64,000 nt of DNA from Hordeum vulgare subsp. vulgare (GCF_904849725.1 NC_058519.1:359383974-359447973), one strand, 5' to 3'. Positions 1 through 11,499 are shown, numbered from the stretch's first letter. A program made the numbers and translations. Notes: generated by a model not told the origin, from the sequence alone.

Positions 1-236
1 CATGTTTTGCGTTTTCACCATTTTGCAAATCCTAAGCTTACTTTTTATTTGCCAAAAGCTTTTGGAAATCATTAGAAACGGTAGATATTCATGAAAATAT
101 TTATTTCCAGCACGTAATGAATTATTTTATAAGGGTACTAACCACTCTAATCAGCTTATGATGAGTTTCGTATGAAGGGAGTTTTCAAGTATGCGATGGG
201 AGATGATGAAAGAAGATACAGGAGTGTCAAGCCCTC

Positions 237-320
237 AAGCTTGGGGATGCCCCCATGCTCCCCAATAAATATTCAAGGAGACTCAAGCATCTAAGCCTGG
301 GGATGCCCCCGTGCATCCCC
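237..320 (+). other. Twin PPT-like hairpins in element Z
   Basis: Two inverted repeats lie about 55 bp apart. The first pairs TTGGGG (241-246) with CCCCAA (260-265). The second pairs GGGGATGC (299-306) with GCATCCCC (313-320), a perfect 8-bp stem. The first contains AAGCTTGGGGATG, the same core as the PPT at 2060-2073. Equivalent pairs sit at the same place in A and B. Confidence 0.6.
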
Positions 321-2058
321 TCTCTATCAACAATCATCAATTCGTCCATCTCCATGCTATATTTTTATCACTCCATATGTTATGTGCTATGCTTGGAGCG
401 TCCCGCTATTTACTTTTTAGTGATACGTGTCGTATTTCGGGAAATACGTGTGTTTTTAAAAAACTAAAAATTAGTTCAGAACTCTAGCTGCTAAATTGAT
501 TGCTAACCTCTGGAGGGGTTGGAATATATAGAGTACCCTCACATTACAATGAGTCGAGGATGCGCAAGGATAACCAAACCCCCAAACACTCCTCATTGGG
601 GTATTTGTCTCTTTGTGAATTTCCTAACTAGATAGAGAGTTACCGGTAATAAGTGTATGAGTTCTTTGGACTAATGTGAGTATTCGATTGTTGGCACTTC
701 CACTATCCATATTTTGCTAGCCTCTTTGGTACCGTGCATTGCCCTTTATCATATTGAGAGTTGGTGCAAACTTCGCCGGTGCATCCAAACCCATCACATG
801 ATACGCTGTATCATACATAAGCCTCATTATATCTTTCCTCAAAACAGCCACCATGCCTACCTATTAAGGCATTTCCATAGCCTTTATGAGATACATTGCC
901 ATGCAACATCCACCATCTCATGACTTGATCTTCATGTCATACATGCTTTTGCTTGATCGTAGAGCCGCATGATAGTTGGGCCTTGCCCAAATTATTGTTG
1001 CATGATGCGTTGCATATCCTGCTACACTGGCAGAGGCATACATTTGCATACATCATGATAGTTTTCACTTGTCTTTATGTTGAGTACTTCTTATAAAGTG
1101 TGACGATCTTATTTTTATTCATGTAAAACATAGAGTGTTGCCCTTAAGTGAGGAAAAGATCCCAAAGAGGACAAAACAAAAGATCCCAAAGAAGACAAAT
1201 GAGAGATAAAAAGAAAGAGCCAAAGAGGCCAGAAAAAATAGAAAAAGAAAAAAAAGAGAAGGGGGCAACACTACTATTCCTTTGAAAGATCCACACTCGT
1301 ACTCCATTGCTATATTTGTACTACATAAACATTATCATTCATGCATAACTATGTGCGGACCCTTACACTATAGAACTTGGTTTGCATATTCCAATGATGA
1401 GCCTCCTCAAATGAGCTCTAGGTCTTCATGAACAAACAAGTTGGATGCACCCCCACTAGTTCCATTGGAGAGCTTACCTTAGCTCATATGTGCACCCGTT
1501 ACATGGCAATCCCTACTCCTCACATCATATCTATCATTCGGCTTTCTCTCGCCTATCGTTGTCCTCATTGATGTGAGGCTTTCATACCTTTTTGTCTTCC
1601 TTCCCCATCATTATTCTATTTTCCATCCTAAGTGCCAACATATCTTGCTTATGCCCATCCATTGCATGAGTGCTCAAAGTCGAAAGGGAGAGGATCATTT
1701 TGACTTGTGCCTGACTAGTGGTCTCGGGATGAGTCAAAATAAGATTCTGAAGGACACCAAGTGTGAGATTTTAGTAGATTGAGTTCTCAATTAAAAAATA
1801 TTTTATGATATCAACCCATCTACCACTTCGTGCACGCAAGCACCATTTGGAGACATTCGAGTCACGGACAGCGAGAGCTCTTGCACCTTTATGTTCTTAC
1901 TTTGCTAATTTCAATACTAGATATAGACTCTTGCTTGTTATTGTCTTGACTTGAATTGCATCTCTTACTTGCTTTAATTTGAAGTTCTTATATGTGTGTT
2001 AGCATGTCATCATAGAAATTATTGTGTTATCATTTATCTACTCGAGGACGAGCAGGAA

Positions 2059-2074
2059 TTAAGCTTGGGGATGT
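2059..2074 (+). other. Polypurine tract of element Z
   Basis: A TTAAGCTTGGGGATG-type tract lies directly against the LTR start TGATACGT at 2075. In LTR elements this primes plus-strand DNA synthesis. The same tract precedes the 3' LTR of B at 38295-38310. Confidence 0.75.
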
Positions 2075-3722
2075 TGATACGTCCAAAACGTATCTATAAT
2101 TTCCGCTTGTTCCATGATATTTTGGGTGACACTGTTATATGTTCTGCTACACTTTTATATCATTTTACACATATTTGGACTAACCTACTAACTCAGTGCA
2201 CCCATTGCCAGTTTTTGTCTGCTGGTGTCTATTTTGCAGGGGCTTTTACCTAATTTTCCAAAGCCCAAAAAATCCCGAGAAAAATATATAAAAATCAGCA
2301 TACCGGAAGCTTCCAGATCACCGAAGATGGGCCAAAGGGGAGCTAGGGGCCGCCCAGGCGACCTGTGGGTGCGGCCTACCCCCTGGCCGCGCCAAGAGGC
2401 CGCCTGGGTGGGTCCCACCTCCTTTGGTGCCATCCTTTCCCCTATATTTACTCGTCCGAGAGAAAACCCTTCGAGAGGATCCAAAATCGTGAATTTCTCC
2501 ATCGTTCCGTCGTCGCAGCGCTTCAAAGAACGGGAGCATTAGGAGACCTCTTCCCGGCACCCTGCCGGAGGGAGGATTGACCTCCGGGAGCTTCTCCACC
2601 GCCATGGATGCTTCTCGGACCTGCCGTGAGTAGTCCTCCTTGGACCATGAGTCCATGACCAGTAGCTATGTAATGTTTTCTCTCCAATCTTGTGCTTCAA
2701 TGGTTAGTCCTTGTGAGCTGCCCTACATGATCAAGGCATCTATGTAATTCTCTTGCTATTGCTATGCTCGGTTTGTTGGGATCCGATGGATTATGAGATT
2801 ATGTTCAGATTGTTATGAGTTATATATTTGATTATCCTTCTATATTATGTTCCTTAGTGATTCATGCATGTTCTTCGTTGCTATTTATTGTTTTGGCCGA
2901 GTAGTAGATTGTAACTCAAAGAGGGAGCGTTATGCATGATTGTGGGTTCATGCCCCTCGATGTCTAGCTTGAGTGACAGAAACATGATACTAGGGGATGT
3001 GCTGTTACCACTAGGGATAATACAACGGTGCTTGTGACCACGGTTGCAAGGATTGTTTACCTTACGCATAGTTCATTAATGCAGTTGTTCATTGCTTTGA
3101 GTTTACACTTTGGGTGGGGCTCGCAACTTAATACCGGTGAAATGTTCTTGATAGATATCTCAAGGTGGATGATTAGTAAGTAGATGCTGACGAATAAACG
3201 GTCTACTTCTCTTGGCGTAGTGCCCATTACTATTGAACCTCTAACTATCAAGTAGAATAATTCGCATTGCGGTGCGTCCATAATACTTTCAATTGCCTAA
3301 CTGTAATTTGTTTACCCAAGCATAGTTGATTATCGTCTTTTGGGAGACAGACATCAATAGTGAACATCATGTGACTCCGGTCCATATCACCATCATTGTT
3401 TACACCTCCATCATTTACCGCTTTCATTTACTTTTCCGTTGCAATTACTATCATTTTTCCCTCTTGTGTTTTGATCCTTGGCAAACTACAAGGCGGGAGA
3501 TATTGACAACCTCATTGTACTTGTTGGGAGCAAAGTGATTTGTTGTGTGTGTAAGTCCGCGTCTTCTGCTAGCGCCAGGGTGGGAGACACCTACTTGTTG
3601 AGTCTAGGAGTCCTCCTGGTTCGATAAACCTTATAGTTTTCGTGTGAAGGAAAACATGCTGCTGACTACATCTCAACCTTCCACTTGGGGTAACCAACAA
3701 GGTGCGAGAAGTATATACATCA
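2075..3722 (+). repeat. 3' LTR of element Z
   Basis: The LTR begins TGATACGTCC right after the PPT and most likely ends at ATATACATCA, giving about 1648 bp, close to the 1618-bp LTRs of B. Inside are a GC-rich palindrome, a TATA box (2443-2450), and 3' sequences alignable with the B LTR, for example GTTGGGAGCAA near 3522. The start is firm; the end is inferred from the CA terminus and from loss of LTR-like sequence beyond it. The partner LTR is off the window, so no TSD can be checked. Confidence 0.75.
2350..2450 (+). promoter_or_regulatory. Hairpin plus TATA module in LTR of Z
   Basis: The palindrome arms are CCGCCCAGGCG (2350-2360) and CGCCTGGGTGG (2401-2411), with one mismatch in 11. Inner arms GCGGCC/GGCCGC lie at 2371-2376 and 2385-2390. 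A TATATTTA box follows at 2443-2450, 31 nt after the arm. This is the probable U3 core promoter; the same layout recurs in the other Athila-like LTRs here. Confidence 0.6.
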
Positions 3723-4348
3723 TCTCGTCATTAGAGCACAGCCGGCTAGCCTGACGGAACAATCCTCCTGCAAATCCCAGCACGTCCGAAGTTCAAGACG
3801 GGAACAAGAAGCCACGACGTAATAAGAAAAAGTGTCGGCACAACGCCGACAAAATAGAAGACACGACAGTCAATGCGAAGGGTAATCGGGATGGAACGAC
3901 CGCGCTGGACAAAATACTGGAAAGTCCCTGCCAGATCCATGGCACTCCAAATAAGCTTGGTATTCACACCAACCATAACTGTTGGGTACTCAAGCAAGCG
4001 AGCAAATATATAGCCGAGGAGCAGGGCAAGAGTCCCCATAGCAAGGAGGACGAAGAACCTCGCCAGCCAAATAACGGGGGCCAAAAGCAATTTACCCCCT
4101 GAGGTGAAAACTGTGAACATGATCTATGTCACACACATACCAAAAAAGGATAGGAAATGAGCACTTCGACATGTATACACCATAGAGCCAGTAGCCCCGA
4201 AGTATAACCCATGGTCGGCATGTCCAATCATTTATGACCTCCTGGATCACTTGACAAGTATTGTGCACGGGGGTTCAGCGGCCTTGCTACTCGAATCCAT
4301 TATTGATGGGTACCATCTCACAAGAGTCCTTATGGATTGGGCAGCAGG
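3723..4348. other. Unassigned 626-bp block between elements Z and A
   Basis: The sequence between the end of the Z LTR and the start of the A LTR does not resemble either, nor any other part of the window. It holds one minus-strand ORF (3746-4120). It could be a piece of older host DNA, a part of another transposon, or part of the element into which Z or A inserted. Confidence 0.5.
3746..4120 (-). CDS. Hypothetical 124-aa ORF with hydrophobic segments (unrecognised)
   Basis: I do not recognise this protein. The translated frame has a hydrophobic stretch at about residues 10-45 (LLLAPVIWLARFFVLLAMG and on), and another at about residues 86-112, so it could encode two or three membrane segments. 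Upstream on the same strand the frame is closed by stops, so no longer gene is evident. There is no intron or promoter evidence. It may be a chance frame in the unassigned block or a fragment of a captured gene. It is flanked on both sides by Athila-like LTRs. Confidence 0.2.
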   Translation of the reverse strand: MFTVFTSGGKLLLAPVIWLARFFVLLAMGTLALLLGYIFARLLEYPTVMVGVNTKLIWSAMDLAGTFQYFVQRGRSIPITLRIDCRVFYFVGVVPTLFLITSWLLVPVLNFGRAGICRRIVPSG

Positions 4349-4613
4349 TGATACGTATACAATGTATCTATAATTTTTGATTGTTCCACACTGACATATT
4401 ATCATTCCAGAATACTTTTCGGATATTTATTTACCAATTTATATTTTTTTAGCACTAACCTATTGACCCCGGGCCTAGTGCGAGTTGTTGTGTTCTGCAT
4501 GTTTTTCACTTTTCAGGTTTTCCATATCAAATGAAGTCCAATTGACATGAAATGTTTTGGTGTTTTTTTCTGGACCAAAATAAGAGCAAAAAGCATAGGA
4601 GGAAGGCTCGGGG
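4349..4613 (+). repeat. 5' LTR of element A, first part (split by element G)
   Basis: The LTR starts TGATACGTATACAATG and runs like the other Athila-like LTRs (TATCTATAATTTTTGATTG and an ACTAACCTATTGAC block) until 4613, where minus-strand element G begins. The rest of the LTR resumes at 14704. The last five bases, CGGGG (4609-4613), match GGGGG at 14704-14708 in four of five positions and are the probable target-site duplication of G. Confidence 0.75.
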
Positions 4614-6121
4614 TGACGACCCACAAGTATAGTGGGTCAATCATAGTCCTTTTAAAAGTAAGAGTGTCGAACCTAACGAGAAGCGGAAGGAAATGACAAG
4701 CGGTTTTCAGCAAGGTAATTTCTGCAAGCACTGAAATAGTGGTAACAAGTTGTTTGATAGCGAGATAATTGTAACAAGTGACAAGTAGAAATAGTAACAA
4801 TAGGTCGAGCAAGGTATCCCATTCATTTTGTGGGAACGGACAGGCCGAAACAATTTCTTATGGCAAAGCGTTCTTGAGGGCACACGGGAATTTCATCTTG
4901 TCACTTTCGTCATTTTGGGTTAATTCGCATTCGGTATTTTGATAATTTGATATGTGGGTGGACTGCTGCTTGGGTGTTTTTCTCACTTGAACAAACCTCC
5001 CACTTATGTTTAACCCTCCCGCAAGCATCCTCAACTATAAGAAAAGAATTAAGAATAAATTCTAGCCATAACATTAAAGATAGGGATCCAAATAAGCCCC
5101 TTACGAAGTAGTAAATAGGCTGTGGATTAAGGTTCTGTCACTCTCGCAACCCATCCTATAATTACTACTCCATAATCCATTCCCTTAGTCCCAAAAGATG
5201 GTGAAGTGTTATGTAGTCGATGTTCACATAACACCACTACGGGAATCACAACATTCATATCATCAAAATATGAAACAAATATCAACTTCACATGCCTACT
5301 TGCAACATGATTTCTCCCGTGGCCTCAAGAACAAAAGTAACTACTCAAAAGTGATAAACATGTTCATTATCAAAGAGGTATTAAATAGAATAATGGATGT
5401 GATCTTCAACCAAATAAACCATAAAGCATCAACTACAAGATGTAATTAATACTACTATACACACCCCAGGTACAAATCTGAGGTTTCGGTACAAGATTGA
5501 GTACAACAGATGAACTAGGGTTTTGAGAGGAGATGGTGCTCATGAAGATGTTGATGAAGATTGGACTCCCCAAGATGATATGGTTGTTTGTAATGACGAT
5601 GGCCTCGATTTCACCCTCCGGGAGGTAAGTTCCTCCCACGGAATCGCTCCACCGGAGGGAAAAAGTTCTCCTGCCGAGGTTCCGCCTCGAGACGGTGGCG
5701 CTTCATACCGAAAGTACTCCTCCTTATTTTTTTGGGGGTGAAAGATATTTTATACCAAAAGAAGATCGCCAGAGGTGGGCTTGGTGGCCCACTAGACATC
5801 ACGGCGTGCCAGGGGTGCCTGGCACGCCCTGCTGTCTAGTGACCGCCTCGTATCCCCCATCCGGTACTTCTTTGCTCCATTATTTTTTATTTATTGTAAA
5901 ATAAATCTTCGTAAATTTTCAGCCCAGTTTGAGATATGCAGAATAGGTATCTCTAGCGTAGCTTTTTTAGGTCCAAAATTCCATCTGCCGACATTCTCCG
6001 ACTTGATGTAAACCTTGCATATTATTAGAGAAAAGGCATTAGAATTACTCCACCAAGTGTTAAAATGCATAAAAACACTATAAATAACTATAACAAAACA
6101 TGATGCAAAATGGACGTATCA
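4614..6121 (-). repeat. 3' LTR of element G
   Basis: The 1508-bp LTR reads on the minus strand from TGATACGTCC (6121) to GGGTCGTCA (4614). It matches the 5' LTR at 13188-14703 along its length, including the AATTAATACTAC/AATTAACACTAC block and the hairpin-TATA module. It is directly preceded in the minus direction by a PPT, which marks it as the 3' LTR. Visible substitutions and small indels against the 5' copy suggest an old insertion. Confidence 0.85.
5746..5841 (-). promoter_or_regulatory. Hairpin plus TATA module in 3' LTR of G
   Basis: The paired arms are CACTAGACA (5790-5798) with TGTCTAGTG (5833-5841) and GGCGTGCCAGG (5803-5813) with CCTGGCACGCC (5818-5828), both perfect, separated by a symmetric 4-nt internal loop. 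On the minus strand a TATAAAAT box (5746-5753) follows 36 nt later. This is the strongest palindrome of the set. Confidence 0.65.
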
Positions 6122-6137
6122 GCTCCCCCAAGCTTAG
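6122..6137 (-). other. Polypurine tract of element G
   Basis: The minus strand reads AAGCTTGGGGGAGC immediately before the LTR start TGATACGTCC at 6121. It shares the AAGCTTGGGG core with the PPTs of Z and B. Confidence 0.7.
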
Positions 6138-7863
6138 ACTTCGCTTGTACTCAAGCGAAAGATGATTGCGAAAATCATGACCATATGCTTTGAGAGAGAG
6201 GTGTCGATAAAAACAAAATATGGACATAGTAGAATCATGCACATTATTATGACAGCGAAGAAAACTTTATAAATACTTCATCACAACATTCTCATCGTAT
6301 AACTTTTATCATAAAGGCTTCTTATAAACAAGTAGGAATTCATCACAACATTGAAGTATGAAGTGTAAACTCTATTTAAAACTAACAAACTATGTTATCA
6401 CTCAACTTTGCGATACAACTCATAATATTTTCAGGAAGGGTTGCATGTCGAATCTTTTAAGAAAGTCAACATACTCAACCATCATTGAGTCTTCTATGTT
6501 TGCTAACACTCACTCCATACATATGAGCAAACGGTTTCAACCGGGCACATAGAAAGATAGGGGCTTATAGTATTGCCTCTCAATGTATTCACCTCAAGGG
6601 TGATGTCAACAATAATACCTCATGGCCACCCACATTCAGCTGGATATATATGTTACGATCTTTCCCCACCACATGATGCTTGCCAAAGAGAAGATAAAGG
6701 AAGTAGAGGCAAATACTTTGACTCTTGCACAAAAATAAATACATAAAGGTAAAATATAGGCCCTTCGCCGAGGGAATCATAGGTTGTCATGCGTTTTTTC
6801 GTTGTATGCTAAATCTATTAGTGCAAAGGAACGTACATTATATTGCCACTTGTGATGGCAACCTTTCTTATGTAGTCCATCGCTTTTATTATCACCATCA
6901 CAAGTTTGTACAACTCTTAATTTCCCTTAGTCTAAATGATCAAACATTTAAGAAGCAATTTTTATTTATTTGTGCACGAGTGAAAAATTACTTGAAGGAT
7001 CTTACTCAACCCATAGGTAGGTATGGCGGACTCTTGAAACATAGGTTTGGGTTTAATGTTTTGGATGCAAAAGTAGTATCTCTACTTAGTGCGGAGTTTT
7101 TAGCTAGCAAAGGTATAGAGAAAACACCACATATTAGAGGATCTATAACAATATAACTTCTATGTGAATGTGAACAAGCATAAACCATTACGTTGTCTTC
7201 CTTGTCCAATGTCAACAGTTTTGGCATACTATAATTATTGGCCACTCACAATTATAAAAGATGTCGAGGATAGTGTTTTTGCATGTAAATCTTCTCTTAA
7301 CTTATTAATTCTTTCGTGTGTTGCATCACCGACCAATGCTATGTTTGTCAATCTTCAACAAATTTTACCACTTATACTTTTTCTTATGTGATGTCACTAC
7401 TTACTATAAGATTTGCATATGATCTTTTTCATTACTTTCCATTATTTTTATTGCAGTGAGGAACTAGAGAAGCAAAAGTCAAACTAAACTTTATTATATA
7501 ACTCTCACTCAATTACATAGATAGATAGATAGATAGACCACGAAACTAGCACTCGAAAGAAAAAGATTGAACTAAACTTTTATTTGACTAGATTTCAAAA
7601 TAGCTAAATATGTAACTAGAATGGATAAAGATAAAGAAGGGTGATTGGTGATATGATACTAGGGCGAATCCCCAAGCTTGGTACAAGCCAACGGGAGTTA
7701 CCAAACCCATGTACTCAAGTCTCCTTCTTTGGTGATGAAGATGGAGGTGGTGGTGGTGTGTTTTTCTTCTCCAACTTGCGTCTGAGGCTAAAATTACCCC
7801 CCCTCAGGCCCTCATTCTCCATCTCCAGCTTTAATATCTTTTCACATAATGCCCCTTTGCTCT
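6138..7863 (-). other. Non-coding tail of element G
   Basis: This AT-rich stretch lies between the post-pol ORF remnant and the PPT. A plus-strand frame at 6725-7156 (143 aa) exists but has no recognisable domain and lies antisense to the element, so I do not treat it as a gene. It contains a short ATAG microsatellite at 7517-7537. Confidence 0.6.
7517..7537. repeat. ATAG tetranucleotide microsatellite
   Basis: Five ATAG units in a row within the non-coding tail of G. It is short and probably arose by slippage after insertion. Confidence 0.8.
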
Positions 7864-8160
7864 CCTATAGAAAATGGGAAGGGATAAATTGGACCTTAGG
7901 TTTGTACTTCTTGGGGAGACTTGATTTCTTGAATTCCATGTGCATGTATCCAGGTTGAGGAAATGGATCATCCTCTTGCTCAGAGCTATCCGCCTTTGCT
8001 TCTTTCATATCCTCATATTCCTCCTCTGTAGTCTAGCCAAAATGATCCACCTCTCCGTAGAACTTACGGTTCACGACGAAATCTGCGATGTAGCTCTCTC
8101 CCTTCGAATCTTGCGAGAACATAATTTCATATCTTCCAGGAAAAATAGCTCAAAACAAGA
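7864..8160 (-). pseudogene. Remnant of a post-pol ORF (env position) in element G
   Basis: Downstream of integrase, on the same strand, a frame beginning at about 8122 (MFSQDSKGESY) runs to a stop at 7864. It has one in-frame stop at 8033-8035, followed by an acidic stretch (TEEEYEDMKEAKADSSEQED) and the motif DPFPQPGYMHM. I infer a protein made from a 3' ORF in the position where some Athila elements carry an env-like gene, but I see no membrane segment or signal peptide and do not assign a function. Further frames continue with shifts to about 7640. Confidence 0.45.
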
Positions 8161-8216
8161 ACAAAGGATTTCTCTTCGGTAATGCGGTCAAATCATCGGG
8201 AGATATATTTAGAGAA

Positions 8217-8330
8217 TTTTTATACAAGGGAATATGTGTTCCACAAGAAAACGGAGCTAGGAAGGTACCCGAGGGGCCCACTAGACATCAGGTCACGCTA
8301 GGGGGCCTCGCGTGCCCTGGTGCCTAGTGG
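8217..8330 (-). promoter_or_regulatory. Internal hairpin plus TATA module after pol in element G
   Basis: The arms CCACTAGACATCAGG (8278-8292) and CCTGGTGCCTAGTGG (8316-8330) pair with two mismatches in 15. They closely resemble the hairpin in the LTRs of G. A TATAAAAA box on the minus strand (8217-8224) follows 53 nt later, and the post-pol ORF remnant starts about 100 nt further on. It could act as an internal promoter for a separate mRNA; this is inference from layout only. Confidence 0.4.
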
Positions 8331-8539
8331 ACACCTGGGTTGCCTTCCCGATTGTTTCTCAGTTTCCTAAATTTTCTAAAATTCTAAAAAAGCCAGAAAA
8401 TATATATATGCCTATTTTTCTGAGCCCGTTTACTTACGTATCACATACCTCTTCATTTTAAGGGTTCTCGAGTGTTTTGGAAGCTCTCCCTAATGTGCAA
8501 CTTTGGTGTCATGGTTAGTATAATATTTGTTTCAACATT

Positions 8540-9701
8540 AATTCGTGTACCTCAGATGTAATGCTTTATTATTTGTCCATTGACCACCTTCGGGTTAATT
8601 CTTTCAGGATTATTGATCTTAATAGCTCTAGACCGATAAATTTCTTCGATGATATATGGTCCTTCCCATCTGGAGAAAAAAATTCCTGCACAGAATCTAA
8701 GACAAGAATTGTACAATAGAACATATTCACCAACTTTGAATTCTCACTTTTGGATTCTTTTCCATGCCATCTATTAACTTTTTCTTTGAATAGTTTGGCA
8801 TTTTCATAAGCTTGGGCTCTCCATTCATCTAATGAGCTAATACCAAATAACCTCTTTTCACTAGCAAGTTTGAAATCATAGTTGAGTTCCTAAATTTCCC
8901 AATAGGCTTTATGTTCTAACTCAAGAGGTAAATGCCATACTTTACCGTAAACCATTTTAGAAGGAAACATACCCATAGGATTCTTATAAGCTGTCCTACA
9001 TGCCCACAATGCATCATCTAATTTCTTAGACCAATTCTTTCGAGACCTATTGATAGTCTTTTGCAATACTAATTTTATTTCTCTATTGGTTAATTCTACT
9101 TGACCACTAAACTAAGTATGATAGGGGTATGCAATTACATGGTTAACATCATATCTAGAAAGCAACTTACGAAAAGCACCATGAATAAAGTGTGAACCAC
9201 CATTAGTTATTAAGCATCTAGGGACACCAAAACGTGGGAAAATAACTTCCTTAAGCCTTTTTTATAGAGGTGTTACGATCAACACTATTAGTTTGAATAG
9301 CTTCTACCCATTTAGTGACATAATCAACAACAACCAAAATATGTGTATACCCATTGGAGTAAGGAAAAGGTCCCATATAATTAAATCCCCGAGCATCAAA
9401 TGGATCAATAACAAGTGAATTATTCATAGCCATTTCGTGGCATCTACTAATGTTACCAGTTCATTAACACTCATCACAAGATAGGACAAACATACGAGCA
9501 TCTTTGAAAAGAGTAGGCGAATAAAATCTAGACTGTAATACCTTGTGTGCAGTTCTATCTCCCGCATGGTGTCCTCCATAAGCCTCAGAGTGACACTTCC
9601 GAAGGATTTGTTCCCATTCATGCTCAAGTATACAACGTCTAACAATACCATCTACTCCCTCTTTATAAAGATGTGGGTCATCCCAAAAGTAATGCATTAA
9701 A
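8540..9701 (-). pseudogene. Integrase remnant of element G
   Basis: In order on the minus strand: a zinc-binding region with paired histidines and cysteines (AYGGHHAGDRT near 9600 and LSCDEC near 9470), the catalytic core ([20 protein letters not shown], 9370-9310), then KNPMG- and [15 protein letters not shown] sequence near 8950. The first catalytic Asp is Asn (GFNYMGPF, codon near 9382), and the second is also Asn (TNGGSHF, codon 9202-9204). A stop lies at 9112-9114 (YHT*FSGQ). Frames change several times. The core normally cuts host DNA and joins the element ends; this copy cannot. Confidence 0.8.
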
Positions 9702-10268
9702 TCAAAGAAGATTTCTTTTCTTTTTTTGATAGGTGAAACTAGGTGGTATGTATTTACCAACAATGTAATTAACATAATGAGAAAACCACAGTGTATCATG
9801 AGAAACATTGACCTCAGCTGGTTGTTCATCAGGAAAGTTATCATCAATCGGTAGTGGGTCATCAAGGACATTGCCTAACCTAGACGAGTTATTAGCTACG
9901 GGGTTCTCAACTCGTTTCCTACGAGTGATTTGCAAATCAAATTCTTGTAGCAAGAGAACCCACCTAATAAATCTAGGATTAGCATCTTTCTTTTCCATAA
10001 GATATTTAATAGCAGCATGATCAGTGTGAACAATTACTTTAGAATCAACAATGTAAGATATGAATTTATGACAAACAAATACAAGTGCTAAGAATTCTTT
10101 TTTAGTGGTAGCTTAATTTCTCTGGCACTATCCAAAGTTTCACTAGCATAAGGAATGCCTTTTAATTTCTTATCAACTCTTTCTCCTAGAACAACACCAA
10201 CAACATAATCACTAGCATCACACATAATTTCAAAAGGCATAGTTCCAATCAGGTGGTTGAACAATAGG
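9702..10268 (-). pseudogene. RNase H remnant of element G
   Basis: The minus-strand frames carry the connection and RNase H part of pol: a DASDY stretch just below 10268, then [19 protein letters not shown] (about 9990-9930) and [10 protein letters not shown]. RNase H normally removes the RNA template during reverse transcription. Stops and at least one frameshift separate the pieces (for example near 10110). It is placed between RT and integrase as expected for Ty3/Gypsy. Confidence 0.7.
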
Positions 10269-11490
10269 TCAAGAAGTTAAGGCTTTCTGAAGTGTTTCGA
10301 AGGCTTCTACACATTCATCATCAAAAACGAAAGGAACATCCTTTTTTAATAAATTAGTAACTGTCCTAGAAATTTTGTAGAAGTTTTTAATAAACCTTCT
10401 ATAGAAACCAGCATGGCCAAGGAAACTACGGATACCTTTAATAACTTTTGGGCATGAAATCTTCTCAATTGCATCAACTTTAGCCTTATCCACCTCAATA
10501 CCCCATTCAGAAATTTTATGACCCAAGACAATACCTTCATTCAGCATAAGGTGGCACTTCTCCCAATTCTAGACAAGGTTAGTTTGCTCGCATCTCTCCA
10601 AAACTTGATCGAGGTTGCTTAAGAAATCATCAAAAGAAGTTCCATAAACGAAAAAATCATAAATGAAGACTTCAACAATCTTTTCACAAAAATCAAAGAA
10701 TGTAGCAGCGATACATCTATGAAAGGTAGCAGGTGCATTGCATAATCCAAAAGGCATATGTCTATAAGCATAGGTTCCAAAAGGACAAGTAAATGTGGTT
10801 TTCTCTTGATTAGGTTGTGACACAGGTATTTGAGAGAAACCAGAATAACCATCTAGAAAGAAAAAATGTGTGTGCTTTGATAATCTTTCTAGCATTTGGT
10901 CTATGAACGGTAAAGGATAATGATATTTTCAAGTATCTTTGTTTAATTTTCTAATATCAATTACCATTCTATAACCAGTCCCAATTCTCTACGGAATGAG
11001 TTCTTTTTTATCATTAAGAACAACAGTAATACCTCTTTTCTTAGGAACACAGTGAACGGGATGTATCCATCTACTATCAGCTATGGGATGAATTATACCT
11101 ACTTCGAGAAGCATTAATATTTCATTTCTCACCACTTCTTTCATTATCAGATTCAGTCTAAATTGGTGATCAACAATGGGTTTAGCATCTGGTTCCATAT
11201 TTATCTTGTGCTGACAAAGAGTGGGACTAATGCTCTTAAGATCATCAAGAGTGTACCCAATAGCAGCTCGGTGATTCCTTAAAGTTTTTTAATAATCTTT
11301 CTTCCTCATGCTCTGTAAGGTTAGCACCGATAGTAACAGGATATATCTTCTTTTCATCAAGATAAGAATATTTCAAAGTGTAAGGTAATTGCTTTAATTC
11401 AAACACAGGATCACCCATGGGTGGAGGAGGACCTCCTAGCGTTTCAACATGCAAGTTATGTTTAAGGATAGGTTTTTGCTCAAAGAACAT
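10269..11490 (-). pseudogene. Reverse transcriptase remnant of element G
   Basis: Fragments in order are KPILKHNLHVETLGG (11490 on), the KEVVRNEILMLLEVGIIHP and SRWIHPVHCVPKK blocks (11198-10989), then FLDGYSGFSQIPV, TFTCPFGTYAYRHMPFGLCN and APATFHRC (10895-10569), and GHKISEWGIEVDKAK with FLGHAGFYRRFIKNF (10547-10269). The catalytic box that should read M-D-D-F reads VFIYDF (codon near 10660), so one of the essential aspartates is Tyr. Frames are broken near 10985, 10560 and 11245. Reverse transcription by this copy is not possible. Confidence 0.85.
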
Positions 11491-11499
11491 ATTATCTAT

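Larger units (their letters stand above)
1..2074 (+). mobile_element. Element Z: 3' internal non-coding region of an Athila-like gypsy element
   Basis: This stretch aligns by eye, block by block, with the non-coding tail of elements B (about 36030-38310) and A (18304-20690). Shared blocks include the twin AAGCTTGGGGATG hairpins (237-320), the CAAAACAGCCACCAT block near 840, and the GAGGACGAGCAGGA block just before the LTR. No long credible reading frame exists; short ORFs such as the one on the minus strand at 1119-1307 are low-complexity. The region ends in a purine-rich PPT, so what follows is a 3' LTR. The gag end of the element lies outside the window. Confidence 0.8.

Noticed and set aside
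6725..7156. 143-aa plus-strand ORF
   Set aside because: Antisense to element G, in its non-coding tail, no domain; Ser/Leu/His content fits chance AT-rich coding.
7641..8182. Two plus-strand ORFs (105 and 80 aa)
   Set aside because: They are the antisense of the post-pol ORF remnant, which reads sensibly on the minus strand.
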